From the NCBI RefSeq assembly GCF_900564145.1, contig NZ_UOOB01000001.1, positions 3,660,754 through 3,724,753 on the forward strand: a stretch of DNA of 64,000 nucleotides. Direction: 5' to 3'. The notes under the pieces are model-generated. The model worked only from the letters and a program-made list of their open reading frames with translations, was not told the DNA's origin and ran no database searches. Position 1 is the stretch's first letter; each line of letters begins with the position of its first letter. Shown here piece by piece: positions 43,841 through 53,412 of the stretch. This DNA is from Comamonas sp. lk. GTDB taxonomy: Bacteria > Pseudomonadota > Gammaproteobacteria > Burkholderiales > Burkholderiaceae_C. The position numbers and the translations under genes are program-made.

Positions 43841-45067
43841 AATTCAACAGTGTCTCAAAACTCCTCTCACACCGTGGCGGCCACGCCCCAGAAACTCGTG
43901 GCTCTTTTTGCCTTTACCAGCGGGGCTAGCGTCGCCAACGTTTACTTCGCACAACCGTTGCTCGACCGATTGGCTTCGGACTTTGGCGTCTCACTCGGCG
44001 CTATCGGAAGTGTGGTGACTGCCACGCAGGCCGGGTCCATGCTTGCCTTGCTATTCCTCGTGCCCCTGGGGGACCAGCTTGACCGCCGTCGACTCGTTCG
44101 ATGGCAACTGGTGAGTCTTATTTTTGCGCTGACCTGGCTGGCGATGACACAGAGCACCGCCGGCCTGATGGCAGGCATGCTGGTCGTGGGACTGCTAGGG
44201 ACGGCAATGACGCAGGGAATGATTGCCTACGCGGCAAGCGTGGCCGCGCCTCAGGAGCGCGGGCGGGTTGTGGGGTCCGCTCAGGCGGGTGTGGTCGTGG
44301 GGCTGTTGCTCGCCAGAGCCTGGTCTGGGGTGATTGCGGATCTGGCTGGTTGGCGCGCTGTGTATGCCGGCTCCGCAGCAGTCATGGTCGTGCTTGCCGC
44401 CCTGATCTGGCGCAATTTGCCGGTTCAAGCAGTCCTGGCTCAGCGCTTGTCGTATTTTGAACTCGTTCGCTCAATGCTTGCGCTGTTGCGGACAAATCGG
44501 GTACTTCGGGTTCGAGGTACGTTGGCGCTGCTGATGTTTGCCGTGTTCAGCATCTTCTGGAGTGCGCTGGCGTTGCCGCTGAGTGCGCCACCGTTGTCAC
44601 TGTCGCATTCGGCTATTGGCGCGTTTGGGTTGATCGGTGCAGCAGGGGCGTTTATTGCCGGCCCAGCCGGCCGATGGGCAGACCAGGGCTGGAGCTACAG
44701 AACCAGCGCAGCAGCCCTCGTCTTGCTACTGCTGGCATGGATACCACTCAGCTTTCTGGAAGTATCGCTATGGTGGCTGGCCGTAGGCATCCTGCTGCTC
44801 GACATCGGTTGTCAAGCGCTGCATGTCACCAACCAGGCCATGATTTTTCAAAGTTCGACGCAGGCACATAGCCGGCTGGTAGCTTGCTACATGCTGTTCT
44901 ACGCGGTGGGCAGCGGTGCAGGTGCCTTAGCTTCAACCGCCGTCTATGCACAAGGTGGCTGGATTGGCGTCTGCATATTGGGCACCTGCGTGAGCGGGAT
45001 CGCACTCATGGTTTGGGCAGCGAGCGCGCAACCAACTGGCACTCGCAGTATTTGCACTCAGTCATAA
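43832..45067 (+). CDS. MFS transporter (drug-efflux type)
   Basis: A protein of up to 411 residues with 12 predicted helices. The loop 2-3 signature LVPLGDQLDRRRLVRWQ and the TM1 segment ASVANVYFAQPLLDRLA, with its NVYFAQPLL motif, are typical of the YnfM/NepI-like group of small-molecule exporters. The start is unclear: TTG at 43832 lies inside a probable operator, GTG at 43850 is next, and neither has a good ribosome site. Divergent from and probably repressed by HxlR. Codon use is less GC-rich than most of the window, like the beta-lactamase. Confidence 0.88.
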   Translation: MKPNSTVSQNSSHTVAATPQKLVALFAFTSGASVANVYFAQPLLDRLASDFGVSLGAIGSVVTATQAGSMLALLFLVPLGDQLDRRRLVRWQLVSLIFALTWLAMTQSTAGLMAGMLVVGLLGTAMTQGMIAYAASVAAPQERGRVVGSAQAGVVVGLLLARAWSGVIADLAGWRAVYAGSAAVMVVLAALIWRNLPVQAVLAQRLSYFELVRSMLALLRTNRVLRVRGTLALLMFAVFSIFWSALALPLSAPPLSLSHSAIGAFGLIGAAGAFIAGPAGRWADQGWSYRTSAAALVLLLLAWIPLSFLEVSLWWLAVGILLLDIGCQALHVTNQAMIFQSSTQAHSRLVACYMLFYAVGSGAGALASTAVYAQGGWIGVCILGTCVSGIALMVWAASAQPTGTRSICTQS

Positions 45068-45347
45068 AATGTCAGCCAAAAACTGGGCCAGCTCAATAGC
45101 GGTCGCAGCGAGTGCCAGCACAAGCCGCAAGCCTCACTGGAGTGAACCGAAAGATTCGCTTCTGGCCGACCCCAGCAAGTCACCACCAGCAGACGGATCG
45201 GTCGGAATAGCGCTTCGGCAATGCGAATACATCTGCTTACGGCCCGCATCCAGAACGCTGGCGCTCGGGAATTGATAGCTGTCTTTGTTCCCTGAAGCCA
45301 GCTGCGAGATACTTCGTACTTCACCTGCTTCACCGAGAACAACAAAT
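45068..45347. other. Intergenic region between the MFS and bfr genes
   Basis: No supported gene is seen in these 280 bases; short frames on both strands show no domain. AATTGATAGCTGTC at 45270-45283 resembles one arm of the dispersed repeat. Confidence 0.45.
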
Positions 45348-45812
45348 ATGCAAGGCCATCCCGAAGTCGTCGACTACCTCAAGGAGCTGCTGCGCGGCGA
45401 GCTCGCAGCACGCGATCAGTACTTCGCGCACTCGCGCATCTATGAAGACCAGGGCTTTGGCAAGCTGTTCACGCGCCTGGACCACGAGATGCAGGAAGAG
45501 ACTCAGCACGCCGATGCGCTGCTGCGTCGCATCCTGATGTTGGGCGGCCGCCCCGACATGCGCCCCAAGGAATTCACGCCCGGCGAAACCGTGCCCGAGA
45601 TGCTGAGCAAGGATCTGGACACCGAATACGAGGTTCGCGCCGGTCTTCAGCAAGGCATTGCACTGTGCGAGCAGCACCGCGACTATGTGAGCCGCAACAT
45701 TTTGCTGGCCCAGTTGCGCGACACCGAGCAAGACCACGCCTACTGGCTGGAAAAGCAGCTGGGTCTGATCGACAAGGTCGGGCTGCCGAACTATCTGCAA
45801 AGCCAGGCCTGA
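45348..45812 (+). CDS. bfr: Bacterioferritin-like protein lacking the heme-ligand Met
   Basis: A 154-residue four-helix ferritin of the bacterioferritin family. The diiron ferroxidase ligands are kept: Glu18, Glu51, His54, Glu93 or its neighbour, Glu127 and His130. The heme-binding Met52 of E. coli Bfr is Thr here (EETQHAD instead of DEMKHAD), so the subunit probably cannot bind bridging heme on its own. It should still oxidise and store iron. The ATG at 45348 is used. It is followed by a terminator shared with the convergent transporter gene. Confidence 0.88.
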   Translation: MQGHPEVVDYLKELLRGELAARDQYFAHSRIYEDQGFGKLFTRLDHEMQEETQHADALLRRILMLGGRPDMRPKEFTPGETVPEMLSKDLDTEYEVRAGLQQGIALCEQHRDYVSRNILLAQLRDTEQDHAYWLEKQLGLIDKVGLPNYLQSQA

Positions 45813-45835
45813 GCCGCAAGACACTTGAAAAATGC

Positions 45836-45865
45836 AAAGGCCGCCTTGATAGGGCGGCCTTTTTC
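45836..45865. terminator. Bidirectional terminator after bfr
   Basis: Arms AAAGGCCGCC (45836-45845) and GGCGGCCTTT around TTGATAG, with five T on the plus strand and A-rich sequence upstream for the minus strand. Confidence 0.88.
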
Positions 45866-45923
45866 ATGGCGGGCTCGGACTGGTTCAGAGCGCCCCCTGG
45901 AAACCAGGGGCTGGGCGCGCGGC

Positions 45924-46604
45924 TCAAGCAGCCGTGGTCGCCGGCTCGGTCGGCATGCGCATGGTGCGCACAATGGTGGCCAGCACCACGCCATAGGCGG
46001 GAACGAACAGCAACAGGCTCACGGCCAGCTTGATGACGTAATCGACCATGGCGATTTCCATCCAGTTGGCGGCCATGAAGGCATCGCTGCTGTGCCAGAA
46101 GGCGATCGAGAAAAAGGCCGCCGTGTCCAGCACCTGGCCGAACACCGAAGCTGCTGCCGGCGCCAGCCACCAGGCATGGCTTTGCTGGCGGATACGGTCG
46201 AAAACCTGGATATCCAGCAACTGGCCCAGCACATAGGCGGCAAAGCTGGCCAGCGCGATGCGGAACACAAAGCTGTTGAAGCTTTGCAGCGCTTCCCAGC
46301 CATTGAAGTGGCCCTCATGGAACAGCACGCCCACCACATAGGACACCAAGAGCGCAGGCAGCATGGCGCGCGTGATGACGCGCCGTGCCTCGACCTTGCC
46401 GATCAGGCGCACGGTCAGGTCGGTGGCCAGGAAGATGAAAGGGAAGCTGAAGGCGCCCCAGGTGCTGTGATAGCCCAGCAGCGTGATCGGCAGTTGCACC
46501 AGATAGTTGCTGGCGATGACGATGGCGATGTGGAACACCACGAGAACAGAAAGATAAAATGGCACGCGCGACGATGGCGTCTGCACGGCATGAGCGGATG
46601 TCAT
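45924..46604 (-). CDS. yhhQ: Queuosine precursor transporter YhhQ (VUT family)
   Basis: A 226-residue membrane protein with about six helices. The segments YHSTWGAFSFPFIFLATDLTVRLIGK and the late helix around ASVFGQVLDTAAFF, recognisable by SFPFIF-x-TDL and G-Q-x-x-D-T, are hallmarks of the YhhQ/VUT family, which imports preQ0/preQ1 for tRNA queuosine. AAGGA seven bases upstream supports the ATG at 46604. No queuosine biosynthesis genes are adjacent. A GGTTGCG/CGCAACC hairpin occurs in its leader (about 46647-46678). Confidence 0.88.
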   Translation of the reverse strand: MTSAHAVQTPSSRVPFYLSVLVVFHIAIVIASNYLVQLPITLLGYHSTWGAFSFPFIFLATDLTVRLIGKVEARRVITRAMLPALLVSYVVGVLFHEGHFNGWEALQSFNSFVFRIALASFAAYVLGQLLDIQVFDRIRQQSHAWWLAPAAASVFGQVLDTAAFFSIAFWHSSDAFMAANWMEIAMVDYVIKLAVSLLLFVPAYGVVLATIVRTMRMPTEPATTAA

Positions 46605-46849
46605 GACATTCCTTTTTGGTCGATGGGGGCGAGGGAACCCATGGTTGCGAAGAAAGCGCCAGCGCGGCGCAACCGTGAATTTTAAGCGTTTGAAATTATC
46701 TGCGCCGCCCCGGACCCGCTTATCCATCCGGGCGCATGGTGGCTATAACGAAAAGCATAGCTGGCAGCGCCCGTCATTCCTTGCGTTCAGCATGGAAACA
46801 TTCTCTTTTTGATGATTGGCAGTCGCTGTCGGCTCTCCTTTTGATTAGC

Positions 46850-47272
46850 TCAGGCAGCGGCCTGTTGCCCGCCAGCTGCCGCATGGCGCGTGGCACGCAG
46901 ACCCGCCCACTGCAGATCGGCCAGGGCCAGCACCACGACGGCCTGCGCCGCCACCCAGGCCACGCCCCAGGCATTCAGCGGCAAGCCTATGCCAAAGATC
47001 AGCGCCGCACAGCCCAGCGCCCAGCCCAGATTGCCCACGGCCACCAGGCCGATCAACGTGCGCGGCACAGACTGGCGGCGCGCCATCCAGCCGGCGGCCA
47101 GCGCATAGGCCAGCAGAAAGATGCCCGTGCCCGCCAACAAGGAGGACGGCAAACCCGTCAGCTGCGCCAGCTGCTGGGTGGCAGCCAGTTGCAAAGCGCC
47201 CGTGGCCGCACAGGAAGCCGCGTCGGCCCACATCACACGGGGCAAAAACCGGGGAGAAGCAAAGAAGGACAT
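46850..47272 (-). CDS. Four-helix integral membrane protein
   Basis: A 140-residue protein with four hydrophobic helices (about 12-32, 44-66, 76-98, 102-124) and short loops; no named family is evident to me. AGGAG six bases before the ATG at 47272 supports it. It is divergent from an MmyB-like regulator, 138 bases apart, and may be its target. The C-terminus is Ala/Gln-rich. Transport or small-molecule sensing are possible but unsupported. Confidence 0.75.
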   Translation of the reverse strand: MSFFASPRFLPRVMWADAASCAATGALQLAATQQLAQLTGLPSSLLAGTGIFLLAYALAAGWMARRQSVPRTLIGLVAVGNLGWALGCAALIFGIGLPLNAWGVAWVAAQAVVVLALADLQWAGLRATRHAAAGGQQAAA

Positions 47273-47410
47273 GGAAAACTCCTGTTGAATCAAAAGGTCG
47301 GCGACCGGCCCTGTGCCGGCTGCTGGACTCCATGATTGCCATCGATCTGCACAGCGTCGATAACCTCGCAGGTCATGGCCTGGCGTCTGGCCTGCCACTA
47401 CGATGCAGCC

Positions 47411-48238
47411 ATGAGCCTCAACACCGCGCCCTCCTCCTCTACCCTGCCCGGTGCACGCGCGCCGTTCGGCGAGCACCTGCGCCACTGGCGTCAGCATCGC
47501 CGGCTGAGCCAGCAAGGTCTGGCGCTGGATGCCGAGATCTCGACCCGCCACCTGAGCTATGTGGAAACCGGCCGTGCACAGCCCAGCCGCGAGATGGTGC
47601 TGCGCCTGGCCGAGCGCCTCTCGGTGCCGCTGCGCGAGCGCAATGCGCTGCTGGTGGCAGCAGGCTTTGCACCCATGTACCAGGCACGCCCACTGGACCA
47701 TCCCGATCTGGCAGCCGCGCGCCAGGCCGTGGATCTGGTGCTCAAAGGCCACGAACCCAACCCCGCGCTGGCCGTGGACAGGCACTGGAACCTGGTGGCC
47801 GCCAATGCCATCGTGCCGCTGCTGCTGAGCGGCGTGGCCCCCTGGCTGCTGCAGCCGCCCGTGAACGTGCTGCGCCTGAGCCTGCACCCCGAAGGACTGG
47901 GACCGCGCCTGGCCAATGCCGGCCAATGGCGCGCCCATCTGCTGCACCGCTTGCAGCAGCAAATAGCCGCCACGGCAGATAGCGTGCTGCAGGCCCTGCA
48001 TGACGAGATTGCCGCCTACCCCTGCCATGACGAGGCGGCGCATGGCCTACCGCCCGCCAGCCATATCGCCGTGCCCTTCGAGCTGAACACCGAACTGGGC
48101 AAGCTGAGCCTCATCAGCACCATCACCATCTTCGGAACGCCCGTGGATGTGACGCTGCAGGAGCTGGCCGTCGAATCATTTTTTCCGGCCAATGCCGAAA
48201 CGCAGCTGGTGCTGCAGCGGCTGAAACAGCCAGCCTGA
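47411..48238 (+). CDS. XRE-type regulator with MmyB-like ligand-binding domain
   Basis: A 275-residue regulator. The N-terminal XRE helix-turn-helix (about 18-75) reads LRHWRQHRRLSQQGLAL and STRHLSYVETGRAQPSREMV; the remainder is the MmyB-like domain (PAS-like), with WNLVAANAIVPLLL, HPEGLGPRLANAGQWRAHLL and the end LQELAVESFFPANAET (key residues). Family members often control a divergent membrane or oxidoreductase gene. The ATG at 47411 begins the family N-terminus. Followed by the terminator shared with acnB. Confidence 0.88.
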   Translation: MSLNTAPSSSTLPGARAPFGEHLRHWRQHRRLSQQGLALDAEISTRHLSYVETGRAQPSREMVLRLAERLSVPLRERNALLVAAGFAPMYQARPLDHPDLAAARQAVDLVLKGHEPNPALAVDRHWNLVAANAIVPLLLSGVAPWLLQPPVNVLRLSLHPEGLGPRLANAGQWRAHLLHRLQQQIAATADSVLQALHDEIAAYPCHDEAAHGLPPASHIAVPFELNTELGKLSLISTITIFGTPVDVTLQELAVESFFPANAETQLVLQRLKQPA

Positions 48239-48240
48239 AA

Positions 48241-48279
48241 AACCAAAGCCCGCAGGACTTTCATCCTGCGGGCTTTGGG
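48241..48279. terminator. Terminator between the MmyB-like gene and acnB
   Basis: Fifteen-base arms CCAAAGCCCGCAGGA (48243-48257) and TCCTGCGGGCTTTGG (48263-48277). The T-run lies on the minus strand, so it chiefly ends acnB. Confidence 0.85.
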
Positions 48280-48311
48280 AGCCAGGCCTTAAAAGGCCTT
48301 GCTGTAGACGC

Positions 48312-50897
48312 TTACACCTTGGCAGCCACTTCGGCGTACTCGGCGATCTGGTCGAAGTTCATGTAGCGGTACACCGAAGCCTTGTCGGCATCGATCACAC
48401 CCATTTCGTTCAGATACTCTTCCTTGGAAGGCAGCTTGCCCAGACGCGAGGCGATCGCAGCCAGTTCGGCCGAGCCCAGGAACACTTGCGTGTTCTTGCC
48501 CAGACGGTTGGGGAAGTTGCGGGTAGAGGTGGAGATCACCGTCGCACCTTCGCGCACCTGAGCCTGGTTGCCCATGCACAGCGAGCAGCCGGGCATTTCG
48601 GTACGGGCACCGGCCGTACCAAAGGCGGCGTAATGGCCTTCCTTGATCAGCTCGCTCTGGTCCATCTTGGTGGGAGGCGCCACCCACAGCTTGACGGGAA
48701 TGTCGCGCTGGCCGCCCAGCAGCTTGGCTGCGGCACGGAAGTGACCGATGTTGGTCATGCACGAACCGATGAAGGCTTCATCGATCTTGGTGCCGGCCAC
48801 TTCGGACAGGAACTTGGCATCATCGGGATCATTAGGGCAGCAGACGATGGGTTCCTTGATGTCGGCCAGGTCGATTTCGATGACGTGGGCGTACTCGGCA
48901 TCCTTGTCGGCAGCCAGCAGATCGGGCTGGGCCAACCAGGCTTCGACCTTTTCAATGCGGCGTTGCAGCGTCTTGGCATCGGCGTAACCGTCGGCGATCA
49001 TGTTCTTCATCAGAACGATGTTCGACGTCAGGTATTCCTTGACCGGCTCGGGGTTGAGCTTGATGGTGCAACCGGCGGCAGAGCGCTCGGCCGAGGCGTC
49101 GGACAGCTCGAACGCTTGCTCGACCTTCAGATCTGGCAGACCTTCGATTTCCAGGATGCGACCCGAGAATTCATTGATCTTGCCGGCCTTGGCCACGGTC
49201 AGCAGACCGGCCTTGATAGCGTACAGAGGAATTGCGTGCACCAGATCGCGCAGGGTCACGCCGGGCTGCATTTCGCCCTTGAAGCGCACCAGGATCGACT
49301 CGGGCATGTCCAGAGGCATCACGCCGGTGGCGGCGCCGAAGGCCACCAGACCGGAGCCTGCAGGGAAGGAAATGCCGATGGGGAAACGGGTGTGCGAGTC
49401 ACCGCCGGTGCCCACGGTATCGGGCAACAGCAGGCGGTTGAGCCAGCTGTGGATCACGCCGTCACCAGGGCGCAGGGCCACGCCGCCACGGTTGCTGATG
49501 AACTGGGGCAGTTCGCGGTGGGTCTTCACGTCCACGGGCTTGGGGTAAGCGGCCGTGTGGCAGAAGGATTGCATCACCATGTCGGCGGAGAAGCCCAGGC
49601 AGGCCAGGTCCTTCAACTCGTCACGGGTCATGGGGCCGGTGGTGTCTTGCGAGCCCACGGTGGTCATGCGGGGTTCGCAGTAGGTACCGGGACGCACGCC
49701 CTGGCCTTCTGGCAGACCGACAGCACGGCCGACCATTTTTTGGGCCAAAGTGAAGCCAGCCTTGGTTTCAGTCGGTGCAGTGGGCAGACGGAAAGCGGTG
49801 GAAGCAGCCAGACCCAGGAATTCGCGGGCCTTGGCGGTCAGCGAACGGCCGATGATCAGGTTGATACGGCCGCCGGCGCGCACTTCGTCAAACAGCACGT
49901 CGCTCTTGAGCTGGAACTCGGCAACAGTAGCGCCGTCCTTGACGATCTTGCCGTCGTAGGGCAACACGTCGATGACGTCGCCCATTTCCAGCTTGGAAAC
50001 ATCCACTTCGATAGGCAACGAGCCCGAATCTTCCTGCGTGTTGAAGAAGATGGGAGCAATCTTGCCGCCCAGGGTCACGCCGCCAAAGCGCTTGTTGGGG
50101 ACGAAAGGAATGTCCTGGCCAGTGGCCCAGACGATGGAGTTGGTCGCCGACTTGCGCGAAGAACCGGTGCCCACCACGTCGCCCACGTAGGCGACCAGGT
50201 TGCCCTTGGCCTTCAGGTCGTCGATGAACTTCATGGGACCGCGCTTGCCGTCTTCCTCGGGCTTGAACGCCGCGTCGGGACGAGTGTTCTTGAGCATGGC
50301 CAGGTAGTGCAGCGGAATGTCGGGACGGCTCCAGGCATCGGGAGCGGGCGACAGATCATCGGTATTGGTTTCACCGGGCACCTTGAAAACGGTGACGGTG
50401 ATCTTCTTTTCAACTTCGGGACGCGAAGTGAACCACTCGGCATCAGCCCAGCTTTGCATCACTTCCTTGGCCTTGGCATTGCCGGCCTTGGCCTTGTCGG
50501 CCACGTCGTTGAAGAAGTCGAACATCAGCAATGTCTTCTTCAGCGCATCGGCGGCCACGCCGGCGACTTCGGCGTCGTCCAGCAGCTCGATCAGGGGGTG
50601 AACGTTGTAGCCGCCCACCATGGTGCCCAGCAGCTCGGTGGCCTTGGACTTGGAGATCAGCGCCACTTTCACGTCGCCATGGGCCACGGCAGCCAGGAAG
50701 GAAGCCTTGACCTTGGCCGCATCGTCCACTCCGGGCGGCACGCGGTGGGTCAGCAGATCGAGCAGGAATGCGTCTTCGCCAGCGGGCGGGTTCTTGATCA
50801 GCTCGATCAGCTCAGCGACCTGCTTGGCATCCAGAGGCAGAGGGGGGATGCCCAGTGCGGCGCGTTCTGCCACATGGTCACGGTAGGCTTTCAACAT
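48312..50897 (-). CDS. acnB: Bifunctional aconitate hydratase 2/2-methylisocitrate dehydratase AcnB
   Basis: An 861-residue AcnB, close in length to E. coli AcnB (865). The N-terminal HEAT-like domain begins [23 protein letters not shown] in outline; the mobile domain follows, then the Fe-S domains with [28 protein letters not shown] and [13 protein letters not shown] carrying the three Cys ligands. AcnB is usually the main TCA-cycle aconitase and can also serve the methylcitrate pathway. GGAG nine bases before the ATG at 50897 supports the start. It is on the same strand as the citE-like, tam and mdh genes. Confidence 0.95.
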   Translation of the reverse strand: MLKAYRDHVAERAALGIPPLPLDAKQVAELIELIKNPPAGEDAFLLDLLTHRVPPGVDDAAKVKASFLAAVAHGDVKVALISKSKATELLGTMVGGYNVHPLIELLDDAEVAGVAADALKKTLLMFDFFNDVADKAKAGNAKAKEVMQSWADAEWFTSRPEVEKKITVTVFKVPGETNTDDLSPAPDAWSRPDIPLHYLAMLKNTRPDAAFKPEEDGKRGPMKFIDDLKAKGNLVAYVGDVVGTGSSRKSATNSIVWATGQDIPFVPNKRFGGVTLGGKIAPIFFNTQEDSGSLPIEVDVSKLEMGDVIDVLPYDGKIVKDGATVAEFQLKSDVLFDEVRAGGRINLIIGRSLTAKAREFLGLAASTAFRLPTAPTETKAGFTLAQKMVGRAVGLPEGQGVRPGTYCEPRMTTVGSQDTTGPMTRDELKDLACLGFSADMVMQSFCHTAAYPKPVDVKTHRELPQFISNRGGVALRPGDGVIHSWLNRLLLPDTVGTGGDSHTRFPIGISFPAGSGLVAFGAATGVMPLDMPESILVRFKGEMQPGVTLRDLVHAIPLYAIKAGLLTVAKAGKINEFSGRILEIEGLPDLKVEQAFELSDASAERSAAGCTIKLNPEPVKEYLTSNIVLMKNMIADGYADAKTLQRRIEKVEAWLAQPDLLAADKDAEYAHVIEIDLADIKEPIVCCPNDPDDAKFLSEVAGTKIDEAFIGSCMTNIGHFRAAAKLLGGQRDIPVKLWVAPPTKMDQSELIKEGHYAAFGTAGARTEMPGCSLCMGNQAQVREGATVISTSTRNFPNRLGKNTQVFLGSAELAAIASRLGKLPSKEEYLNEMGVIDADKASVYRYMNFDQIAEYAEVAAKV

Positions 50898-50995
50898 GGG
50901 TTCTCTCCAATGGTTTTTTCGGAAAAGGCTGCGCGGGTGGCGCAAATCACAGGGCTGCCATGCGTGGGACAGGGCAGCCCTCAGCCTTGCGGGAC

Positions 50996-51553
50996 TTATT
51001 TGTTGTCCAACAGGCTAGGAGGTGGGTTCTTCTTGATGGCTTCGGCCACTTGCTGCTGCTCGGGGCTCATGCATTCATCGGCCAGGCGCTGACCGGCCTT
51101 CTGGTTCATCAACATGGACTTGTTGGCAATTTGCAGCCAGACCGCGCCAGCGGCCTTGTCTTCCAGACGCACGGTGCCGGTGGTGGTGCTCACAGGCGAC
51201 ATGTGGTACTTGAAGCCACGGCCGTCCACGATGAAGTAGCCAGGGTTGGCCGAGTCGGCCGTCACGTTCACGTGGGCACCCAGTTCACAGGGAATGCGGC
51301 CCTTGAACACGCGCTCGGACACGGCCAGGTCTGCCGTGCTCAAGGCAGCTGATGCCGGGCCGGCGGCGACAACGGCAACCGCAGCGCCTGCGGCGGCAGC
51401 ACCGGCTGCAGCTTTCACGCCTTTCTTGGCAGCAGACTTCTTGGCGGGAGCCGCCGTCTTGGCAGTGCTCTTGGTCGGGGTGGCGGCAACGGCGGCGTGG
51501 TTGACCACCATCAGGGGGGCGGCGATCAAAAGAGTGGCGATGAGGGTCTTCAT
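50996..51553 (-). CDS. Secreted Lys/Ala-rich hypothetical protein
   Basis: A 185-residue exported protein of unknown function. A signal peptide (about 1-23) is followed by a Lys/Ala/Thr-rich segment ([12 protein letters not shown]), then an Ala-rich stretch (about 45-70) that could be a second hydrophobic segment, then a folded C-terminal domain with two Cys ([19 protein letters not shown]). AGGAG nine bases upstream supports the ATG at 51553. It lies between acnB and the citE-like gene on the same strand but with its own gaps, so co-transcription is uncertain. Confidence 0.75.
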   Translation of the reverse strand: MKTLIATLLIAAPLMVVNHAAVAATPTKSTAKTAAPAKKSAAKKGVKAAAGAAAAGAAVAVVAAGPASAALSTADLAVSERVFKGRIPCELGAHVNVTADSANPGYFIVDGRGFKYHMSPVSTTTGTVRLEDKAAGAVWLQIANKSMLMNQKAGQRLADECMSPEQQQVAEAIKKNPPPSLLDNK

Positions 51554-51584
51554 AGGAACAAGCTCCTGAGACTTTCGGTTGGGT

Positions 51585-52589
51585 TCAATTGTTAAACTTA
51601 GGAGCAAACCACGGTTGCACAGCATCCGGCAAGGTCAGCCCCGTTTGATGAGCGCGCTCAAGCAGCTGCCAGAAATAGCGGTAGCTGGCGCGATCATGTA
51701 ATACCCCATCCAGACTGATGGGGGCCCAATTTTGCACCGCCGCCGCGGTAAGAATTTGTGCCGCTTGTCTCACCTCGTCATCTGCGGGCGCAAACGCACG
51801 CAAAATGGGACGAATCTGGTCCGGATGAATGCTCCACATGCGGGTATAGCCCAGCTCGCGCGAGGCTTTTTGCGCGCAGGCCTGCAGTGCTTGTGGATTC
51901 TTGAACTCGGTCACCACACAGTGCGAAGGCACTTTGCCATGGGCATGGCAGGCGGCGGCAATCTCCAGCTTGGCACGCACGACCAGCGGATGCTCGAACT
52001 GGCCCTGCGCCGTCATGGCCGAAGCGGGAATCGCACCACCGTGGGCCGAGACAAAATCCATCAGCCCAAACGAGATGCTTTGCACTGCGGGGTGGGAGGC
52101 AATCTCGAAAGCCTGCTGCACCGCCGCCGGTGACTCAATCAAAACATGTAGCGGAATACGCTTGCCTGAAGCGCGCTGCAAGGCTTTTTCAGCCATGAGC
52201 ACATCGTCCACCGATTCCACCTTGGGAATCATGATGTGGCAGAGCTTGTGCGCCGCGCCACCGGCGATGATGTCCATGTCCGCCTGAAAGTGCGCATGAT
52301 CCACCGCATGAACGCGGGCCGCCACGCGGGTGCCTGCGGCTGCGCCATTGGCCAGCTCGGCCACCAGCTTGGCATGCGCGGCCTCCTGCCCCACGGGTGC
52401 GCCGTCTTCGCAGTCCAGCGTCACATCAAAGACGCAGGTGCCGAATTCCTGCAGCATCTCGGCCTGCAGCTGCAGGCTTTTGCGCATGCGCACTTCCACG
52501 CCGCTGTAGTGGTCACAAACCGGCAGGCGCAGGGCCCCACCTTGCGCATCCAACAAAACCGAAGCGGGATGAACCATTTCCATCGTCAT
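51585..52589 (-). CDS. CitE-like aldolase/citrate lyase beta-subunit family protein
   Basis: A 334-residue HpcH/HpaI aldolase-fold protein of the CitE/malyl-CoA lyase group. FDVTLDCEDGAPVG carries the metal-binding acidic residues, VAARVHAVD an active-site Arg, and HIMIPKVESVDD and LIESPAAVQ the conserved Lys-Val-Glu and Glu. With no citD or citF nearby it is not a citrate lyase subunit; a malyl-CoA or citramalyl-CoA lyase role is likely. Its ATG at 52589 overlaps the tam stop as ATGA, placing it in the mdh-tam-citE unit. Confidence 0.87.
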   Translation of the reverse strand: MTMEMVHPASVLLDAQGGALRLPVCDHYSGVEVRMRKSLQLQAEMLQEFGTCVFDVTLDCEDGAPVGQEAAHAKLVAELANGAAAGTRVAARVHAVDHAHFQADMDIIAGGAAHKLCHIMIPKVESVDDVLMAEKALQRASGKRIPLHVLIESPAAVQQAFEIASHPAVQSISFGLMDFVSAHGGAIPASAMTAQGQFEHPLVVRAKLEIAAACHAHGKVPSHCVVTEFKNPQALQACAQKASRELGYTRMWSIHPDQIRPILRAFAPADDEVRQAAQILTAAAVQNWAPISLDGVLHDRASYRYFWQLLERAHQTGLTLPDAVQPWFAPKFNN

Positions 52590-53392
52590 GCCTTGCGCTG
52601 AGCCAGCAAAAAAAGTCGGGGAAAAGCCAGCAGGCGCTTGCCATCGGCACGCTGCGGATAGGCCACATCGATGCGGCGCTGGTACTCGGCCAGAAACTCG
52701 GCCTGTAAAGCCGTCGGCAGGCCTTCGACAAAGGGCTTGAGCCCGGTTCCGCTCAGCCACTGAACAATGGATGCGGCGGACTCCATGGGATGCTGGTACA
52801 CGGTGTGCCACACATCCACGCAGGCAGACTGCGCGCCAGGCGCAGCCAGTAAATCGTAATAAGCCCCAATGGGCAAAATCTCGGTGCGCACCTTGTTGGC
52901 ATCACCGATGTGCGAGACAAACTGCGGCAGCTCGGCCACCTCGCGCATGAGGCGGTGCGAGGGCTGCTGACGATTGTCTGGCATCTGTATCGCCAGCACG
53001 CCACCGGGGGCCAGCTGCGAAAACAGACGGGGAATCAGCGTCTCATGCCCGCCCACCCATTGCAGGGAAGCGTTGGCATAAATCAGATCGGGGGCGACGC
53101 CATCGACCTCCGCGCCCTGCTCTGGCGCCCAGGAAGCAATATCTCCCAAGGCAAACCGGGCCTGGGCAAGCGCCTTGCGGGCGGCTTGCACCATGGCCTC
53201 GGAATTGTCGATGCCCAGGACCTGGGCACCGACAAAGCGCTGGACCAGCAGCTCGGTGGAATTACCCGGCCCGCAGCCCAGGTCCACCACATGGCGGGCC
53301 TGAGTCAGGGGCACGCGTGCCAGCAACTCTGCCGCCGGGCGCGTACGCTCATTGGCAAAGCGCAGATACAGCGCAGGGTTCCAGTCTTGCAT
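52586..53392 (-). CDS. tam: Trans-aconitate 2-methyltransferase
   Basis: A 268-residue SAM-dependent methyltransferase: the SAM loop [15 protein letters not shown] (about residue 35), [12 protein letters not shown], and the family stretch [12 protein letters not shown] match E. coli Tam from its start ([12 protein letters not shown]). Tam methylates trans-aconitate, an inhibitory by-product of cis-aconitate made by aconitase. The position 20 bases after mdh and near acnB fits that housekeeping role. Its stop overlaps the citE-like start. Confidence 0.92.
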   Translation of the reverse strand: MQDWNPALYLRFANERTRPAAELLARVPLTQARHVVDLGCGPGNSTELLVQRFVGAQVLGIDNSEAMVQAARKALAQARFALGDIASWAPEQGAEVDGVAPDLIYANASLQWVGGHETLIPRLFSQLAPGGVLAIQMPDNRQQPSHRLMREVAELPQFVSHIGDANKVRTEILPIGAYYDLLAAPGAQSACVDVWHTVYQHPMESAASIVQWLSGTGLKPFVEGLPTALQAEFLAEYQRRIDVAYPQRADGKRLLAFPRLFLLAQRKA

Positions 53393-53412
53393 GCGAGTCG
53401 CTGGCTTTTGGC

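Noticed and set aside
45058..45345. 95-codon minus-strand frame between the MFS and bfr genes
   Set aside because: Trp/Arg/Cys-rich, no domain and no ribosome site; probably non-coding or an unrecognisable remnant.
48486..51092. 868-codon plus-strand open frame opposite acnB
   Set aside because: Shadow of acnB: no recognisable motif, while acnB on the other strand has all its Fe-S and active-site motifs.
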